DNA of 64,000 nt from Rhodosorus marinus (Eukaryota; Rhodophyta; Stylonematophyceae; Stylonematales; Stylonemataceae), in contig JAMWBK010000007.1 of the NCBI GenBank assembly GCA_029953675.1, positions 806,001-870,000 on the forward strand. Reading direction: 5' to 3'. The notes beneath the pieces were generated by a model. It did not search any database and was not told the DNA's origin. It saw only the letters and a program-made list of their open reading frames with translations. Positions 41,467 to 52,895 of the stretch are shown here, in pieces; the stretch's first letter is position 1, and every line of letters starts with the position of its first letter. Position numbers and translations under genes: made by a program.

Positions 41467-43624
41467 TCAGCCCTTAACGCAGAGAATCTGACGCAGGGTG
41501 TACTTGATCTCGACGAGATCATCTTGCGCGGCCATAACCTTATCGATTGGTTTGTAGGCCATTGGAGTTTCGTCTATAACATCTATGTCCTTTCTGCACT
41601 CTACTTGGCTCGTCGCTCGCATATGATCTTCGACAGAAAATCGCCGCTTCGCTTCCGATCGGGACATCAACCGTCCTAGGACAAATTGCCGTTGAACACA
41701 TGTCACTCGTCAGCAACAGACAACTCTTTTCCTCCAAAAGTACCTAAATCACTTACCTGCTCCGTGACTGCAGCTATTGTACGACTCCGCGTTCCCCTTT
41801 CCTTGCACAATGAAAGACTTTGCACCCATCGATCCGGGGATAATTCCATACCGACCTGCAGATCAGCGAAACAGGAGACAAAAAAAAACAACGTCGCTTT
41901 TCGTGTTCAATTTCCCCTCCAATCAAAGCAGAACAATGAAGCCGTCGGCCAGCCACTTCTCCCCTCACCTTTCTCGGCACAGACCGCGCCCTTCCGCGTG
42001 ATCAACAGATCCTCGCCAAAATGAAACTCTCGGTTAACATAGTTGTGATGACAATCCACTGCCAAAAGATCAGCCTGAAATCCCCTTAGTGACTCTGGAA
42101 CGCTCTCTCGAAGGGCCTTCAGAAAACTATTCATCATCACCTCTCTATTCACCTTTGCAAACTTTTGCGCCCATCTGGCAGTGTCAGCAAAAAATAAACA
42201 TAAAAAGTTCGAATATTAGTCAAATTCAAAATATAGAGGACAGGCTGTCATCAAATATCGACAGCCCGTCATGTCATTTCAAAGCCAGCTCGTGCCGTTG
42301 GGCAAGGAAGACGCTTTTCCTGTCTGAGCATGCGCTGAACGACTGATATTTCTATTCTCTCCATTGTTTCGATCTTTTCCAGCCCTTTCGACGTCGTTTT
42401 CAGTCCCGGTTTTTCTTGACTTGTGGTCCAAAATCTGGGGGCAAACGCGTCGACTGATGGTCCGTGGGGACAGTGGAGGGTTCAGGGCAAAGCCTCCAAA
42501 TCGTCTTTGTAAGCTTCCGGAGATAAAATCTGAGCTGAGATAATATGAACCCTCTGTATGCTAGTCCAGGGTCTGAAAGCATCTGCTTCCTGAGTGGTCT
42601 TTCCCTGCTCACTGCTGCTGGCCCTGGCTGTCTGGACTCCCTACCCCATGGAAACCGTGCCTGCACGTTGATGGCGTTGAAAAGAAGGAATTCTGGAGAG
42701 AACCACAGCCTGCAGCCTCGTATGCATCCCCGGATGGCGGTGATCGAATGTAGAGGTTTTTTTGGTTGGACGGGTTTGGTGGCTTACCCGACCGCGCGTA
42801 GGTAGTCGTCAAAGTGGTCAGAACCTGCCTTGAAGTAGGCGAGATCCTTGTTCGGAAGATCGTGAACGTGCTTTCTCATGTCCTTCTTCGCAAGCTCTAT
42901 GAAGTACATTCCAATACGGTTGCCAACGCCTCGCGAGCCTGAGTGGAGCATTAGCCAGATCGAATCGGTCTCATCGAGACACATTTCGACGAAGTGGTTT
43001 CCGGTGCCCAGGGTGCCAAGGTGGTTGACGAGATTCCCCTTGGCAATTCGAGGGTGCTTAGCAGCGATTCTCGTAAAACCCGAGAACAGCTCATTCCTAA
43101 ACCTGAGGCCAACTTCTGCTGGCTCATCTGGAAAAGTCCACATATAACCAAGGCTTAGCGAGTCTTCATTTCAGGTTATGCTTGTGACTAGCTTCCGTAC
43201 CTCCCCGCCAGGCCCCCTTGTCCCCGCGCCCTCCACCGCTGCTACGTCCGTGGGGAATGGCTCTCTCCACAGCGTATCGAATCGTCTTCAGAGAGTCCGG
43301 CATGTCCACAGCCTTGAGGCTAGTTCGCACAGCCATCATTCCGCATCCAAGGTCAACTCCAACCGCCGCAGGAATGATCGCCGCCTTAGTAGGAATCACA
43401 GAGCCCACCGTGGCGCCAATACCCCAGTGACAATCCGGCATCACCGCAATCCCCTTCTCGTGTATAATCGGCAACGCCGCCGTCTGTTTCAACTGACTCC
43501 TCGCGACGCCTTCGACGGGCAAACCTTCAGTCCACATCTTCAACGGAACTTTCCCCGTTCCAGCGTTAACCACACTATGCACATGACGAAGGCCCAAACC
43601 CCCGAATACTTTTCTCCTAATCAT
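41467..43624 (-). CDS. rtcB: RtcB RNA ligase, bacterial type, with catalytic His (paralog A), 5 exons
   Basis: Exons (complement): 43624-43201, 43127-42788, 42174-41969, 41855-41757, 41675-41467, giving 425 residues. RtcB joins 2',3'-cyclic phosphate or 3'-phosphate RNA ends to 5'-OH ends with GTP and Mn2+. The sequence follows the E. coli-like branch, not the HSPC117 branch that splices tRNA in most eukaryotes. Motifs: MPDCHWGIG, VGVDLGCGM (Asp91, Cys94), HLGTLGTGNHFVEM, LHSGSRGVGN, DCHHNYVNRE, YGIIPGSMGAKSFIV, and SCSHGAG with the GMP-accepting His354. It ends in RQILCVKG as bacterial RtcB does. A ~25-residue basic N-terminus without acidic residues suggests organelle targeting. All expected active-site residues are present, so it should be a working ligase. 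Confidence 0.93.
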
Positions 43625-45406
43625 CGTTCCCTGCCAAAGCACTCCCGCACAAGTACCACTCCGGACGCGGCGGAGTACAAGAATAGGAGTGGGCTTGAAT
43701 TGAGCAAAAAACCAACCCCTTCCCTGTACCGCTCGGTACTGCCCTTGACAAACCCGAAAACGCTTCAGCGCCTAGCTAGATAACCAGTACCTAGTTCACA
43801 CCCTCTCCCTCGCTCTACTTTGTCCCGATCAACCAGATACCCGACATGATAGCTAGCTCCCCAACCACCAGAACCACGGTGAAGAAGACGGACTGCGTAT
43901 GGGCAGTTGCTTCAACAATACAACCCCAACACCTGTACGGGCCAAATGTAGCTCACCACCCGTTCACTTGTAAGGGTAAGAAGAACCACCCGCCGACACC
44001 TCTTAGCTCCAAGTACACGGCTGATGAAGAAGACCAAATTCCTTTTCTGTAGCTGCTTCAACATTTTTGCAACCCAGAACTCTTCTCACCCCGATCACCA
44101 ATAAAGAAGAAAGGACATCCGGCGTGATTGATTAGCTCCTAAGCAGTGGCGAAGAAGGTCAACCTGCTGCGTATCTGCACCATTTGCTTGCGCCCGTGAA
44201 GAAGATATTGCTATGTGAAACCCGTGTGAGCCGGATGGAGGTCATTCAGTCCATAGCACGGAGGAAGAACACCCGATGTGACTTGTTCACGCCTTGGGAA
44301 AAGGTGATGATGAACTGCGTATCTTCAGCACTTCCTTCTGCGCAGATGTACTTCGCTGATGCATTATTTCGACTTGGACGAGCAGCAAGTAGATCAACAG
44401 AGTCGCTTTGCAGGTAGCTGCATGAATCCCAAATCTTCTTAAGCTTCATAAAGGTCTGTTGCTCCGACGATTGTCGCCATGACTCCGTGGAAAAGACTAC
44501 ATGACTGTCGTTTGTTTTGGTCTGTCAAGGTTGTAGCCGAGTTGAGCAAGGACATGTCGTCACCGAAGGCACATAGAGGTAGAGCGGATGTGAAAACAAG
44601 GGGAAAGGACAAAAGACGCGACCGGACGACAAGCTCCCACTGTTCAAGGGTAGATCATCCTCCACAGCAACAAACTACACTGAGGGTGTGAGAATTCTTT
44701 TCGGTCTCGACGAGATTGGAGAAAACAACTGTGTGAATGAACATGAGGGAGACGACGAGTTTCAGCCGGGTAACCAGTCGCCTACCAACTGGCACCCTTA
44801 CCATCCTTGAAAACCATACATCCAAACGAGTTGCAAAGATGGATATGAGATCCCAAAGTTTCGCGAACGCCATGAGAAGTAGTCTGTTCGTGCCTGGCCG
44901 ATAGCCGCGTTCGGCAGCACGCCCGGTTTGGGATGCTTTCGAGTTGTAATAGACAAAACATCGGACAAGGTAAAAGCATACAACCAACCGCTACATGCAA
45001 TAAACTACCGAAAGAAACGTCCAGACGATGACTGGATTGGAGGCCAGCCGAGAAGATACTGCTCAAGGAACAGACTACATCTCTTTCGCTTCGCCGTGAG
45101 TAATGGTTTTGGTTTGTCCATCCAATGCTTCCTCAAAGGTCTTCCTGTTCACTTCGTTTTCCGGTGCCCTTCCAGTTCCTGGGCATACTCGGATTTTAGC
45201 CTCTACATCACGTGCAGTACTTGAATGCGAGCGAATCTGTACCTCGACTCTCATGTAGAGAAGACGCCGGATTCACAGGCGTGCTGTCGATGGACTAGGT
45301 CTCCTCGACTCCTTAAACATTCACTATCTGGACATTCGTTTTTACCTTAACAGTCCACACGTCTCTGTACAAGAAGGGTTAGTGCTGGCATTCTGTTTTG
45401 ACGGAT
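43625..45406. other. Spacer between the two RtcB paralogs
   Basis: 1.8 kb without a recognised gene. Short blocks with GAAGAAG...CTGCGTAT recur loosely at about 43875, 44020, 44150 and 44310, but they are too degenerate to define a unit. Confidence 0.4.
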
Positions 45407-47206
45407 TCATTCGCCTTTGATGTTAAGAATAGGCGTGAGAGTATGTACAATACTACAGAGCTTTCCCTGTGCTCTCATGACTGCGGCTATGTTCTTGTAC
45501 GACGATGGCGCAGTCTCCATCCACCGACTGCTCTTCCTGTATTCAACAGGTCTATCAGCTTTCTCTAGTGCTCTCGAAAAATCTGCGTAGGATGCCTGAC
45601 GAGATTTGCTTCTCGTACGTCCTAAGATGAACAACACAGAGCGGGAAAGGATTGAGTGAGCATCGGTGTCGAGCTCCATTTCGCATCCAGAATGAGACGC
45701 GCTCAAGATCACATCTCTTGGAGACTTGGAAGTCTGTTTCCAGGGCCGCTCGAGGACGACGTGGTGTCATGACATTATCGGCTGCAAAAGATCTAGGGCA
45801 ATCAGCTAACTGGTTCGGTATCTGTAGCTTACCTACACCACTGCTACAGCTTTCGAACGACTTGTCGTGGCCAGTGCCTTTCACAACGTAAGATTTGTCA
45901 GTCATAGTCCCTGCGACGATTCCCAGCTCGTCTGAGGTGATCGAACATGTACAAGAACGGAGACAGAGCCATCGATAAAGGATCAATTGTATCCAGTTCT
46001 GATCCAAAGTTGGGAACAAGTACCATACCCAGTTTGGCACTTATTGCACCTCTTCTCATAACGTAGAGCTCACTCCCCATGTGCGTCTCCTTCGACACAA
46101 AGTTGTGGGGACAATCGAGGACCTCAAGTTGCCCCTTGAAATTTCTGAAACTTGACGAAACGTGCTGTCGGAGACAATTCACGACGTTTCTCAGGATCAG
46201 TTCTCTGTTGAACTTTGCGTACTTGTTTGCCCAGCTGGAACACGGACACCAAGCCATGTTAGAAAACTCATACGGGCACATGGGGTCAGCTTGCATTTCC
46301 AACTTACCGGTCGGCGGCCAGGTAGTATTTGAAGCTTTTCGAGCTTTCTTCGATATACGCCAAGTTGACGTTTGGAAGACTGAAGGCATTGACGCCCATC
46401 TCCTTCCTCGCGACCGAAGTAAAATATTCTCCTAGCTTTCGACCGGGTTTCCTCGATCCGGTGTGCACCATAATCCAGATGTTCTCGAGTTCGTCCGAGC
46501 TCATCTCAACGAAGTGATCAGGGAGTCCGAGTGTACCCAGTTGTTGCTCTGGTTGCTCTATGACGGCCTCCGGGTCCCGCTTCCCGATCCTAGTGTACTC
46601 TGAGGCCAGGTGTTTATTGTACAAGCTCTGGACACTATCTGGAACTTTACGTGCGCAAACGAAAAACCCACAACGTTAGTATTGATTCGAACGTTGGAAT
46701 ACTTGCAACGTTGGGATCGATGACCTACCGGATGACCACGATCCATAGTCCTCCGATAAGTGCTTTAGGGAAGAGTGACCATGCGGAACAGATTCCTGTA
46801 TCGCCAATCGGAGTTCCTTTAAGCTCTCTGGAAGGTCAGCGTACTTTAAGCTCGTCTTCCTAGCCGTGATCCCGCATCCTATGTCCAACCCAACGACCGC
46901 AGGAATGACTGCTCCGCTCAAAGGCACCACGACACCAGTCGCGGACATGAAACCAAAGTTGCAGTTCGGCATCGCCGCCATGCCGTGCTGGCTTATTTTC
47001 GGATGCGTAGCCATCAGTTGCAGTTGGTGTTTGGGATCCAAGAAACGGTCCTCAACGGGAAGCTCCCTCGTAAACTTATATAGCCTCGTCTTCACCGCCT
47101 CCCGCGGCTCCACTCGGGGCCATAAGATCCTGTCCGAAAACGATCTCATCGAAGATCGAATCCATCCAGATCTTCTAGCCTGCAGGAGCTTAGCACCTGC
47201 ATCCAT
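45407..47206 (-). CDS. RtcB paralog B, diverged, lacking the GMP-accepting His (probable pseudoenzyme), 5 exons
   Basis: Exons (complement): 47206-46729, 46638-46308, 46234-46029, 45931-45833, 45621-45407, giving 442 residues. Exons 3 and 4 have the same lengths (206 and 99 nt) and phases as in paralog A, so the two genes are a duplication. Retained: LDIGCGI (Asp108, Cys111), DHFVEM, the His of VHTGSR and the last His of CPHNF, which are the metal ligands. Changed: MPDCHWG to MPNCNFG, GTGNHF to GLPDHF, and above all CSHGAG to CSSGVG, placing Ser369 where the nucleophilic His should be. The C-terminus still ends in LNIKGE, so the fold is kept end to end. The N-terminal ~40 residues are Arg/Ser-rich, like a transit peptide. 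It is intact as a gene but unlikely to form the RtcB-GMP intermediate. Confidence 0.9.
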
Positions 47207-48307
47207 CAGTACCTTTTTCTTACTCTACCACTCTCAATAAATACGAGATCCTGGCATCCGATCATCCCAGAGAAGTCACCTCCCATCCTCATTTCCCTTG
47301 TAGTCTCCAAGGCCGTCGAATCAAATATCCTCATCGAACCCTAAACAAAGAAAATAATTGATATTAATCCAATTATTGACTATTACGTGTCCTTTTGTTG
47401 AAACTTATCCAATGCTAACATAAAATTTTGTGTCAGCTAAATTCTTATCGAATAGTAAGTAACTAAATGCTCTCGGTTTTTTTATACCACAATATTAAAT
47501 AGTTTAAAAATAATGGATATAAATAAATAGAATTTTTGTTTCAAATATTTTAGACCAATTATTTTGCGGTATACAACGGGACGAGGCACGATTAGACCAA
47601 TTAAAAGGAGTTTTATATAGAAAAGTCTCATAATATTTTTATTTTAAACTATTCATCAAGAATAATGTACCAATAAATACTGAGTTAGTGTAAGCATGGT
47701 TCGGAAAGATGGATGGCGTCCTTTTTCTTATTTTTTGAGAGGAGTACCTGAGGGTAAGAAGCAGTTACAGAACGAAAGACCATAACTAAGTCCATACTAT
47801 ACGAAATTTGAACCTCCTCCCCGGATTTGCTCTGAAAATCCTCCGCTTGGACAGCGTGGTCGGTGATAGCTTTTCACCAAAGGCAAAAGGTACGTCGTTG
47901 CGTATGAACTCACCCTTTTATAGCTCTTTTGGCAGCTTCACGCACCGATACCCGGGTTCTTCTTCCAAACTCCAAACAGAATCCGTCTCGGACTAAAAGC
48001 AACCCACCAGGCCATCGTCTACCATGGTACCGCCTGAACTCCGAGCGGGAATGCATAAAGAACAAGCGGAAACTCCCAAAGGCTCTGTGGAAGCCGCGAT
48101 GACATCTTCGCCACCATGTTGAAGCCCTCATGCTATGCTCCAAGATATTCCCTCAGCCAAGGCGCATGTGTCAGAACATTTCCTTGTCGTGGTCGACGTG
48201 GACAGGTGCGTCGGGCAGTTCTATATTTGTGATAGTTTGGGTGTTGAAGAGTGTGGAAAATCCACTAGGCTAGTGAACCTTCTGGGCCATCTTAGCCCCT
48301 CTGAGAG
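47207..48307. other. Divergent intergenic region RtcB-B / RRM gene 1
   Basis: 47350-47660 is AT-rich. Plus-strand (47808-47996) and minus-strand (47910-48143) frames have no recognised features. Confidence 0.45.
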
Positions 48308-49186
48308 ATGATTTTCTCAGTTCGAGGTGCGACGAAGAACATCTTCGGATCTCGAGTCAGTCTTCGAGCTTTCCGGGAAAGCAGTGGAATCCGCCTGAGG
48401 CAGGTTGCTACGGAAGCGGAAAGCGCTCATGATCGATGGTCGAGGAGGCCGAACAAGAAGGTCTTACTGAGCAATCTACCTTTCAACTTGGATTCCGCAG
48501 AACTGGAGCTGTTGCTGAGATCTGTGGCAGAGTTGAGATCTGTGGAGATTCTAAAAGACTGGGCCGGGAACAGTGCGGGTAAGTAGCTCAGTACCGACTT
48601 TCCGAGGTTGGTAAAAGCTCAACTGATGAGGAACACATACCTAGGTAGCGCTGTGGCAGAATTTGCTACGATGCATGACTGTCATATTGCCATGCAGACT
48701 TTAAGTGGGTACCGGCTTCACAGAAAGCCTATTGCTATTGAGCTAGATGAGAACGCCAAAGAGAAAAGTGAGCACCAGGCGATCCTTCTTCAGTCGAATG
48801 CTGTTTGTACTCAATAATTCTTTCCGCTTGCTTCTTGTTCTCCGTCCATGAATCCAGATAAGATGATCAATGAGTGCGCTGTGAAGATCTTCAACGTGCA
48901 CTTCGCTTATAAATGGCAGGATGTCAAGGATCTGGTTCGTCAGATGGGCGCCGAGGCGACCAGCGGGCAGATCGTTCGCGCGGATGGAGAGCGGCGAACC
49001 CGCAGCTACGCGGTCCTCATCTACAAAACACCGGAGGATGCCAGGAGCGCTGTGGAAATCATCGACAAACAGGTGGACAGAAATCGTCGAGTGCGGTGTG
49101 TTCTCGCGATGGACGAGGACCCGCCTTTGGAAGATGGGGAGGAAGACTTTTACGAACGAGCCTCTCTCCTGCCGGATAATTTTTGA
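48308..49186 (+). CDS. Tandem-RRM RNA-binding protein 1, organelle-like leader, 3 exons
   Basis: Exons 48308-48578, 48645-48767, 48858-49186 give 240 residues. The first ~50 residues lack acidic residues until late and are rich in Arg, Ser and hydrophobics, as in mitochondrial or plastid leaders. The first RRM starts with RNP2-like KVLLSNLPFN and runs to GSAVAEFATMHDCHIAM (RNP1 position) and IAIELD. A second, more diverged RRM follows (CAVKIFNVHFAYKWQDVKDL ... SYAVLIYKTPEDARSAVEI). The acidic C-terminus is short. The introns after the beta2-beta3 loop of RRM1 and between the RRMs are both phase 1, as in the related gene at 56604. RNA target unknown. Confidence 0.78.
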
Positions 49187-49672
49187 AACCCGGCCAATGC
49201 AGCCTATTTATCCCGACTTCAGCAACAAAACAACGTAAAAAGATTCTGATACGACACTGTACCGGATCCTTTCGCGCAGCTAAGGATCTGGACTTGCTCA
49301 GTGTTGTGCAGCGCTGCAGTGACTTTTGAGGTGAATATCGAATGAAAAACTTCTCGAAATGAGATGCCATGATGAAGCTCACTCTCCAGGATTCCACTTC
49401 AAACTGAACCATGGGGCGCGGGCTTCATTCTCAGACCAACTTGTTTGTCACCCACAAAACACGTAAAGCTGATGTGAGCAGCCTCGCGAAGGTGCACACA
49501 AATTTTCTTATCAGCTCGAGCATGGAGATGCTTGACTGTTCTCTGGCTAGATCACTACATACCCTCGAGCGCGGCGGTCCAGAAGTGTTTGATCGCAGTT
49601 AAACTCAACGCGATTACGAGCTCGGACAGTTGATGAAATGTAGCGTTCAATGGACGCGAAGCTAGCAACATC
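49187..49672. other. Intergenic region
   Basis: No recognised gene. A 63-codon plus-strand frame (49411-49602) has no family features. Confidence 0.4.
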
Positions 49673-50180
49673 TCATGCACGAGCAAAGAAGATCTCTTTC
49701 CTGTCTGCAAGTGCTAAGATCCGGGCAATGCCATCCACTAATCGAGGGGCCTTCAAAGACCGCGCCTCCAGAACGATCGCCTCGTCACAGCGCAAAGCGG
49801 TTGAGCTCGACTGATCCAAAAAGGCGAAAACGTTCGTCAGGGAGGTCTTGTGAAAGCGCTCCGCGCAGAACCCGAGGTAGGCCTTAACGACCTCGCAGAC
49901 TTTCAGCAAGCTACTGGTGAACAAAGGCGGAGAACCAGGGCAGATCTGCAGAGCCTCGGCGTTGGCGAGCGCCTCCCGGTGCGTAATTGGCAAACGCTTT
50001 GCACAAGCTAAGGAAGAACCACTAGAAAGGAAGCCAGGCCAAGTATGCATCACCTGGTTCACCCCAATTCTGCGGGGGGGACCGAGAACGAGTACCGCTG
50101 GGGCTAACAACGTAGGAGTTGTAGTGAAACCTCTGGGATTGGGTCGCGGCAGTCGGGCTTTAGAGACGTCTACGGCATCG
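49673..50180 (-). CDS. Unassigned minus-strand coding segment
   Basis: The frame stays open from about 50210 to the stop at 49673. A GT-AG pair inside it (donor at about 50054, acceptor just before CTTGTGCAAAG near 50012) could remove a short intron in phase. The C-terminal ~105 residues (from ITHREALANAEALQICPG to KEIFFARA) look like a helical domain with good codon structure and no low complexity. I recognise no family, and could not place a convincing first exon; an ATG at about 50294 starts MSKGF but its splice link is uncertain. It could be a lineage-specific gene. Confidence 0.3.
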
Positions 50181-50569
50181 TCTAGCTCGTGTACATTAAG
50201 GATAGCCCCATGTCGTCAGCAACAGTCGAAATTCCAAAAACCGAGGGTTTTTTTGCACTTCCCGTTCCAGGGATCTATTGGTACGCTAAAACCTTTCGAC
50301 ATTGTGGTTTTCGTTCGTCTTGCCAGAGCCGGTGCCTATCGTCTATAACTCCTCATCAACCCAGTCTCCACAGGGTTGTTGTTGTCGAAATCCGGTCATC
50401 TTACCCAAAGCTCCACGAGTTGGAGAGTCCGTACAGCTTTCTGGGGAGGGGTGTTAACCGTTTACGACGACTTCTATTAATCCGTACGGGGTACTAGATA
50501 CTCTATTGCTTCCTTGCTACACAAAGCCGAAGAGGAAAAATAAAAAGAAAAAATTTCAAAAGATATGTC

Positions 50570-50573
50570 AAAA
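50570..50573 (-). terminator. Pol III T-run after 5S rRNA
   Basis: TTTT on the minus strand directly follows the 3' end of the 5S rRNA gene, with further T-rich sequence beyond. This is the standard RNA polymerase III stop signal. Confidence 0.7.
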
Positions 50574-50691
50574 GATACGTCACCTGGCGTTCCCGAGTCA
50601 CCCCTGACCTCAGTACTCTCCAGGCCCGTTCGAGCTTAACTTCCGAATTTAAGATAGGATCGGGTGCATGTTCGAGAAGTATGAACGTATC
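50574..50691 (-). rRNA. 5S ribosomal RNA
   Basis: 118 nt. The 5' end GATACGT pairs perfectly with the 3' end ACGTATC (helix I). Conserved landmarks in order: CACCCGATCC, TTCGGAAGTTAAGC (internal A-box region), GGGCCTGG, AGTACTGAGG, and the C-box-like GGGGTGACTCGGGAA. Length, helix I and internal promoter elements all fit a eukaryotic 5S gene. It is a single copy here, on the strand opposite to both flanking RRM genes and not linked to an rDNA unit. Some loop positions depart from the general consensus, so a diverged variant copy cannot be excluded. Confidence 0.9.
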
Positions 50692-50703
50692 TGGCAACTT
50701 CGA

Positions 50704-51475
50704 GGTCTGTTAATGAATATATACTCTTTTATAACTTGCGGCGTTTCGTTCTGTTGGGGGAGGGGACCAGGGGTGTACTTAGAAACGTTTCGAATAGTTA
50801 TTCTTTCACCCTCGTATTAGCATTCTACTGCTTTAAAAAGCTGTCATGGACCCGGTTTGATAAGAGAATGCAGCTCACAACCCCATCCTCAAACTGGCTT
50901 TTTACCAGCTGAATGGAGACCATTTGAGGATGTACAGAGCATAGTGTTTAGAAACGTTCGCGTAGATAATTTTGAATCCCTGGCATGGCTTTCTAGTGTT
51001 TTTGTATGGATCCGCCTTCGGTTCCCGACGCAGTTCAAGTCATCAGTAGAGAATTGGATGTGTTCGTTGACACCGGGATGAAGATGAGATCCGAAGGAGT
51101 TCATCTCTCAAGCAGTGACATCTTCCAGGAAACTACGCCATGTGGACGTCAGTATTGGATTCTTTCCAGTCCGTCGATTGAGAGATTACGTGGCCATAGA
51201 ATTCTGGTTCGATACCAACCGTTCCCGAGCCAACGCGCATGGCCGAACAAGCTTAGGATATAGTACCACCCTTCTCCGCGCCAAGTAGGTTCCAGCACCA
51301 GGCATAGAACCGTGACTGACTGATCGGAGAAGAGCTACGCACCCTCTTCAAAGCTCCCAAGCTCATAAAAGAAGAGTTCCGGACACCGACGGCATGATGG
51401 GAGTGTGGTCTTTGAGCTACTCCAAAGCCCCCCGTTACGGAGGAAGAGAATGGTTCCTTAGGAGAACGATCTAGG
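50704..51475. other. Intergenic region upstream of RRM gene 2
   Basis: Plus-strand frames at 50857-51081 and 51006-51263 overlap and show no recognised domain. They could contribute untranslated or extra 5' exons of the next gene, but nothing supports this. Confidence 0.4.
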
Positions 51476-52515
51476 ATGTTTCGATGCAATAAGATCATAC
51501 AGAAGCGTGGTCTAAACCTTGGATATCTCTCAAACCGTCGATGGATAACGGACGACATCGAGTACGATTTAAACCTTCGAGAGGCGGACAAGGTATACAC
51601 TGATCGAACGCACAGCCCCCACTCGAACTGTTCTTCTTACGTTCTTTGTTGCTCATTCGGTGATTAGGAGCGCTCGAAGGTTGTTGATCTATGTAGGAGG
51701 TAAATGGGCAAGAGAATTGAGTTCTGATCTCGTGAATTGGGATTGCTCTATTCACCTCTTGGCTGGTTCAATCCCTGGAGAGGCAGTTTCCCTCCGCTTT
51801 CCCTGACCTGTTTGTCTTTTCTTCTCATCGTTGGGTAACCTCAGGCGAGTACTGCTCTACAACACGCCAAAGTCGTCAACGAGAGATGAGATCCAGGTAT
51901 TGATGGAACCGTTCGGAGAGATCGAACGGATTCTGGGACCCAGGCCGGAGATAAATCTCGACATGAAGCGATCTGTAATGCCTGTTGAAAGCCCTTGCCC
52001 CGGCGACTTCGTTACAATCCAGTTCGCGGACGAGTTGTCAGTTCGCTCTGCCGTCGAAAAGCTCACTGGTGTGCGTGTTGGTAATCAACGTCTCAAGCTT
52101 GTTCGTGATGATATCGGATTCGATATGACGTTGCCTATCGAGTGTGAGTTGGTCAAGCAAGGCACTTGACCTGGAAAGGACTTGTGGCTAATGGTCAAGC
52201 CTATCCGTGTTGTTTCTTCCCTCAGATCACCACACAGTATACAAAGCATACCTCAAGCTCATCATCTACGACGCCCCGCTCAAGTTCAAGCTCTCTGATG
52301 CTCAGCGATTCTTTGCGAACATCAACGTTGAGATTCAAGACGGCGTCGACCAGCACGTGATCGCACCCTCCGAAAAGCTCAAGAGAATGGTGCTTAGAGC
52401 AAAGGACAGAAGCCAGTTGCAGGCCGCGGTGAACTATGTCATGAAAGGGTTCAGGCAAAACCGCTGGGGATTTACGGCGCGTCCTTACCCTGAAGAGACA
52501 AGACCAGAAGACTAG
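51476..52515 (+). CDS. Tandem-RRM RNA-binding protein 2, 4 exons including a 32-nt microexon
   Basis: Exons 51476-51592, 51668-51699, 51845-52143, 52226-52515 give 245 residues. A basic N-terminus (MFRCNKIIQKRG) could be an organelle leader. The first RRM begins right after the microexon (RRVLLYNTPKSSTRDEIQVL) and continues to GDFVTIQFADELSVRSAVEK. After a phase-1 intron, a second RRM-like domain follows (AYLKLIIYDAPLKFKLSDAQ), rather diverged. The microexon sits in phase 0/2 exactly as the 32-nt exon of the gene at 56604, and joins the same Arg-Arg pair to RRM1. RNA target unknown. The start could lie further upstream if there is an unseen 5' exon. Confidence 0.75.
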
Positions 52516-52895
52516 CAAGAGGAAGCCATAGCTTTTGACAAGCCACACCTTCATCGGGGAGAAGAGACCAAAAACACTAACTCCTGCGACCCCAGAAGTG
52601 AGATCGGCCACGGGAGGGGCGATTCAAGACCTTCTCAGCACGTCCCTACCTTGAAGGACCAAGACGAGAGGACTAAGTCTTTAGGATGCCATACTGTGGA
52701 GAAGACCACCGAAGCTGCTTCAGTGGGAATAAGGGGAAGAATTGGGCGATTTTCGGCTAAATGTGAAGCTCGATCAGCGTACGAGCGGAGTGGATTGGGA
52801 CTGAACCTGGTAAAAGATAGACTGATCGTGACGACGCGCGGCAGCGTAGGTCTTCAGACATTGTTTCGGTCTTTTGTAAATAGAAGAATAGAATT
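52516..52895. other. Convergent spacer RRM gene 2 / homocysteine methyltransferase
   Basis: 380 bp of 3' flanking sequence, with no recognised gene. Confidence 0.45.

Noticed and set aside
45622-45832. Possible extra exon inside the last intron of RtcB paralog B
   Set aside because: The 211-nt intron contains an open stretch, but direct joining of the flanking exons aligns residue by residue with bacterial RtcB, so no extra exon is needed.
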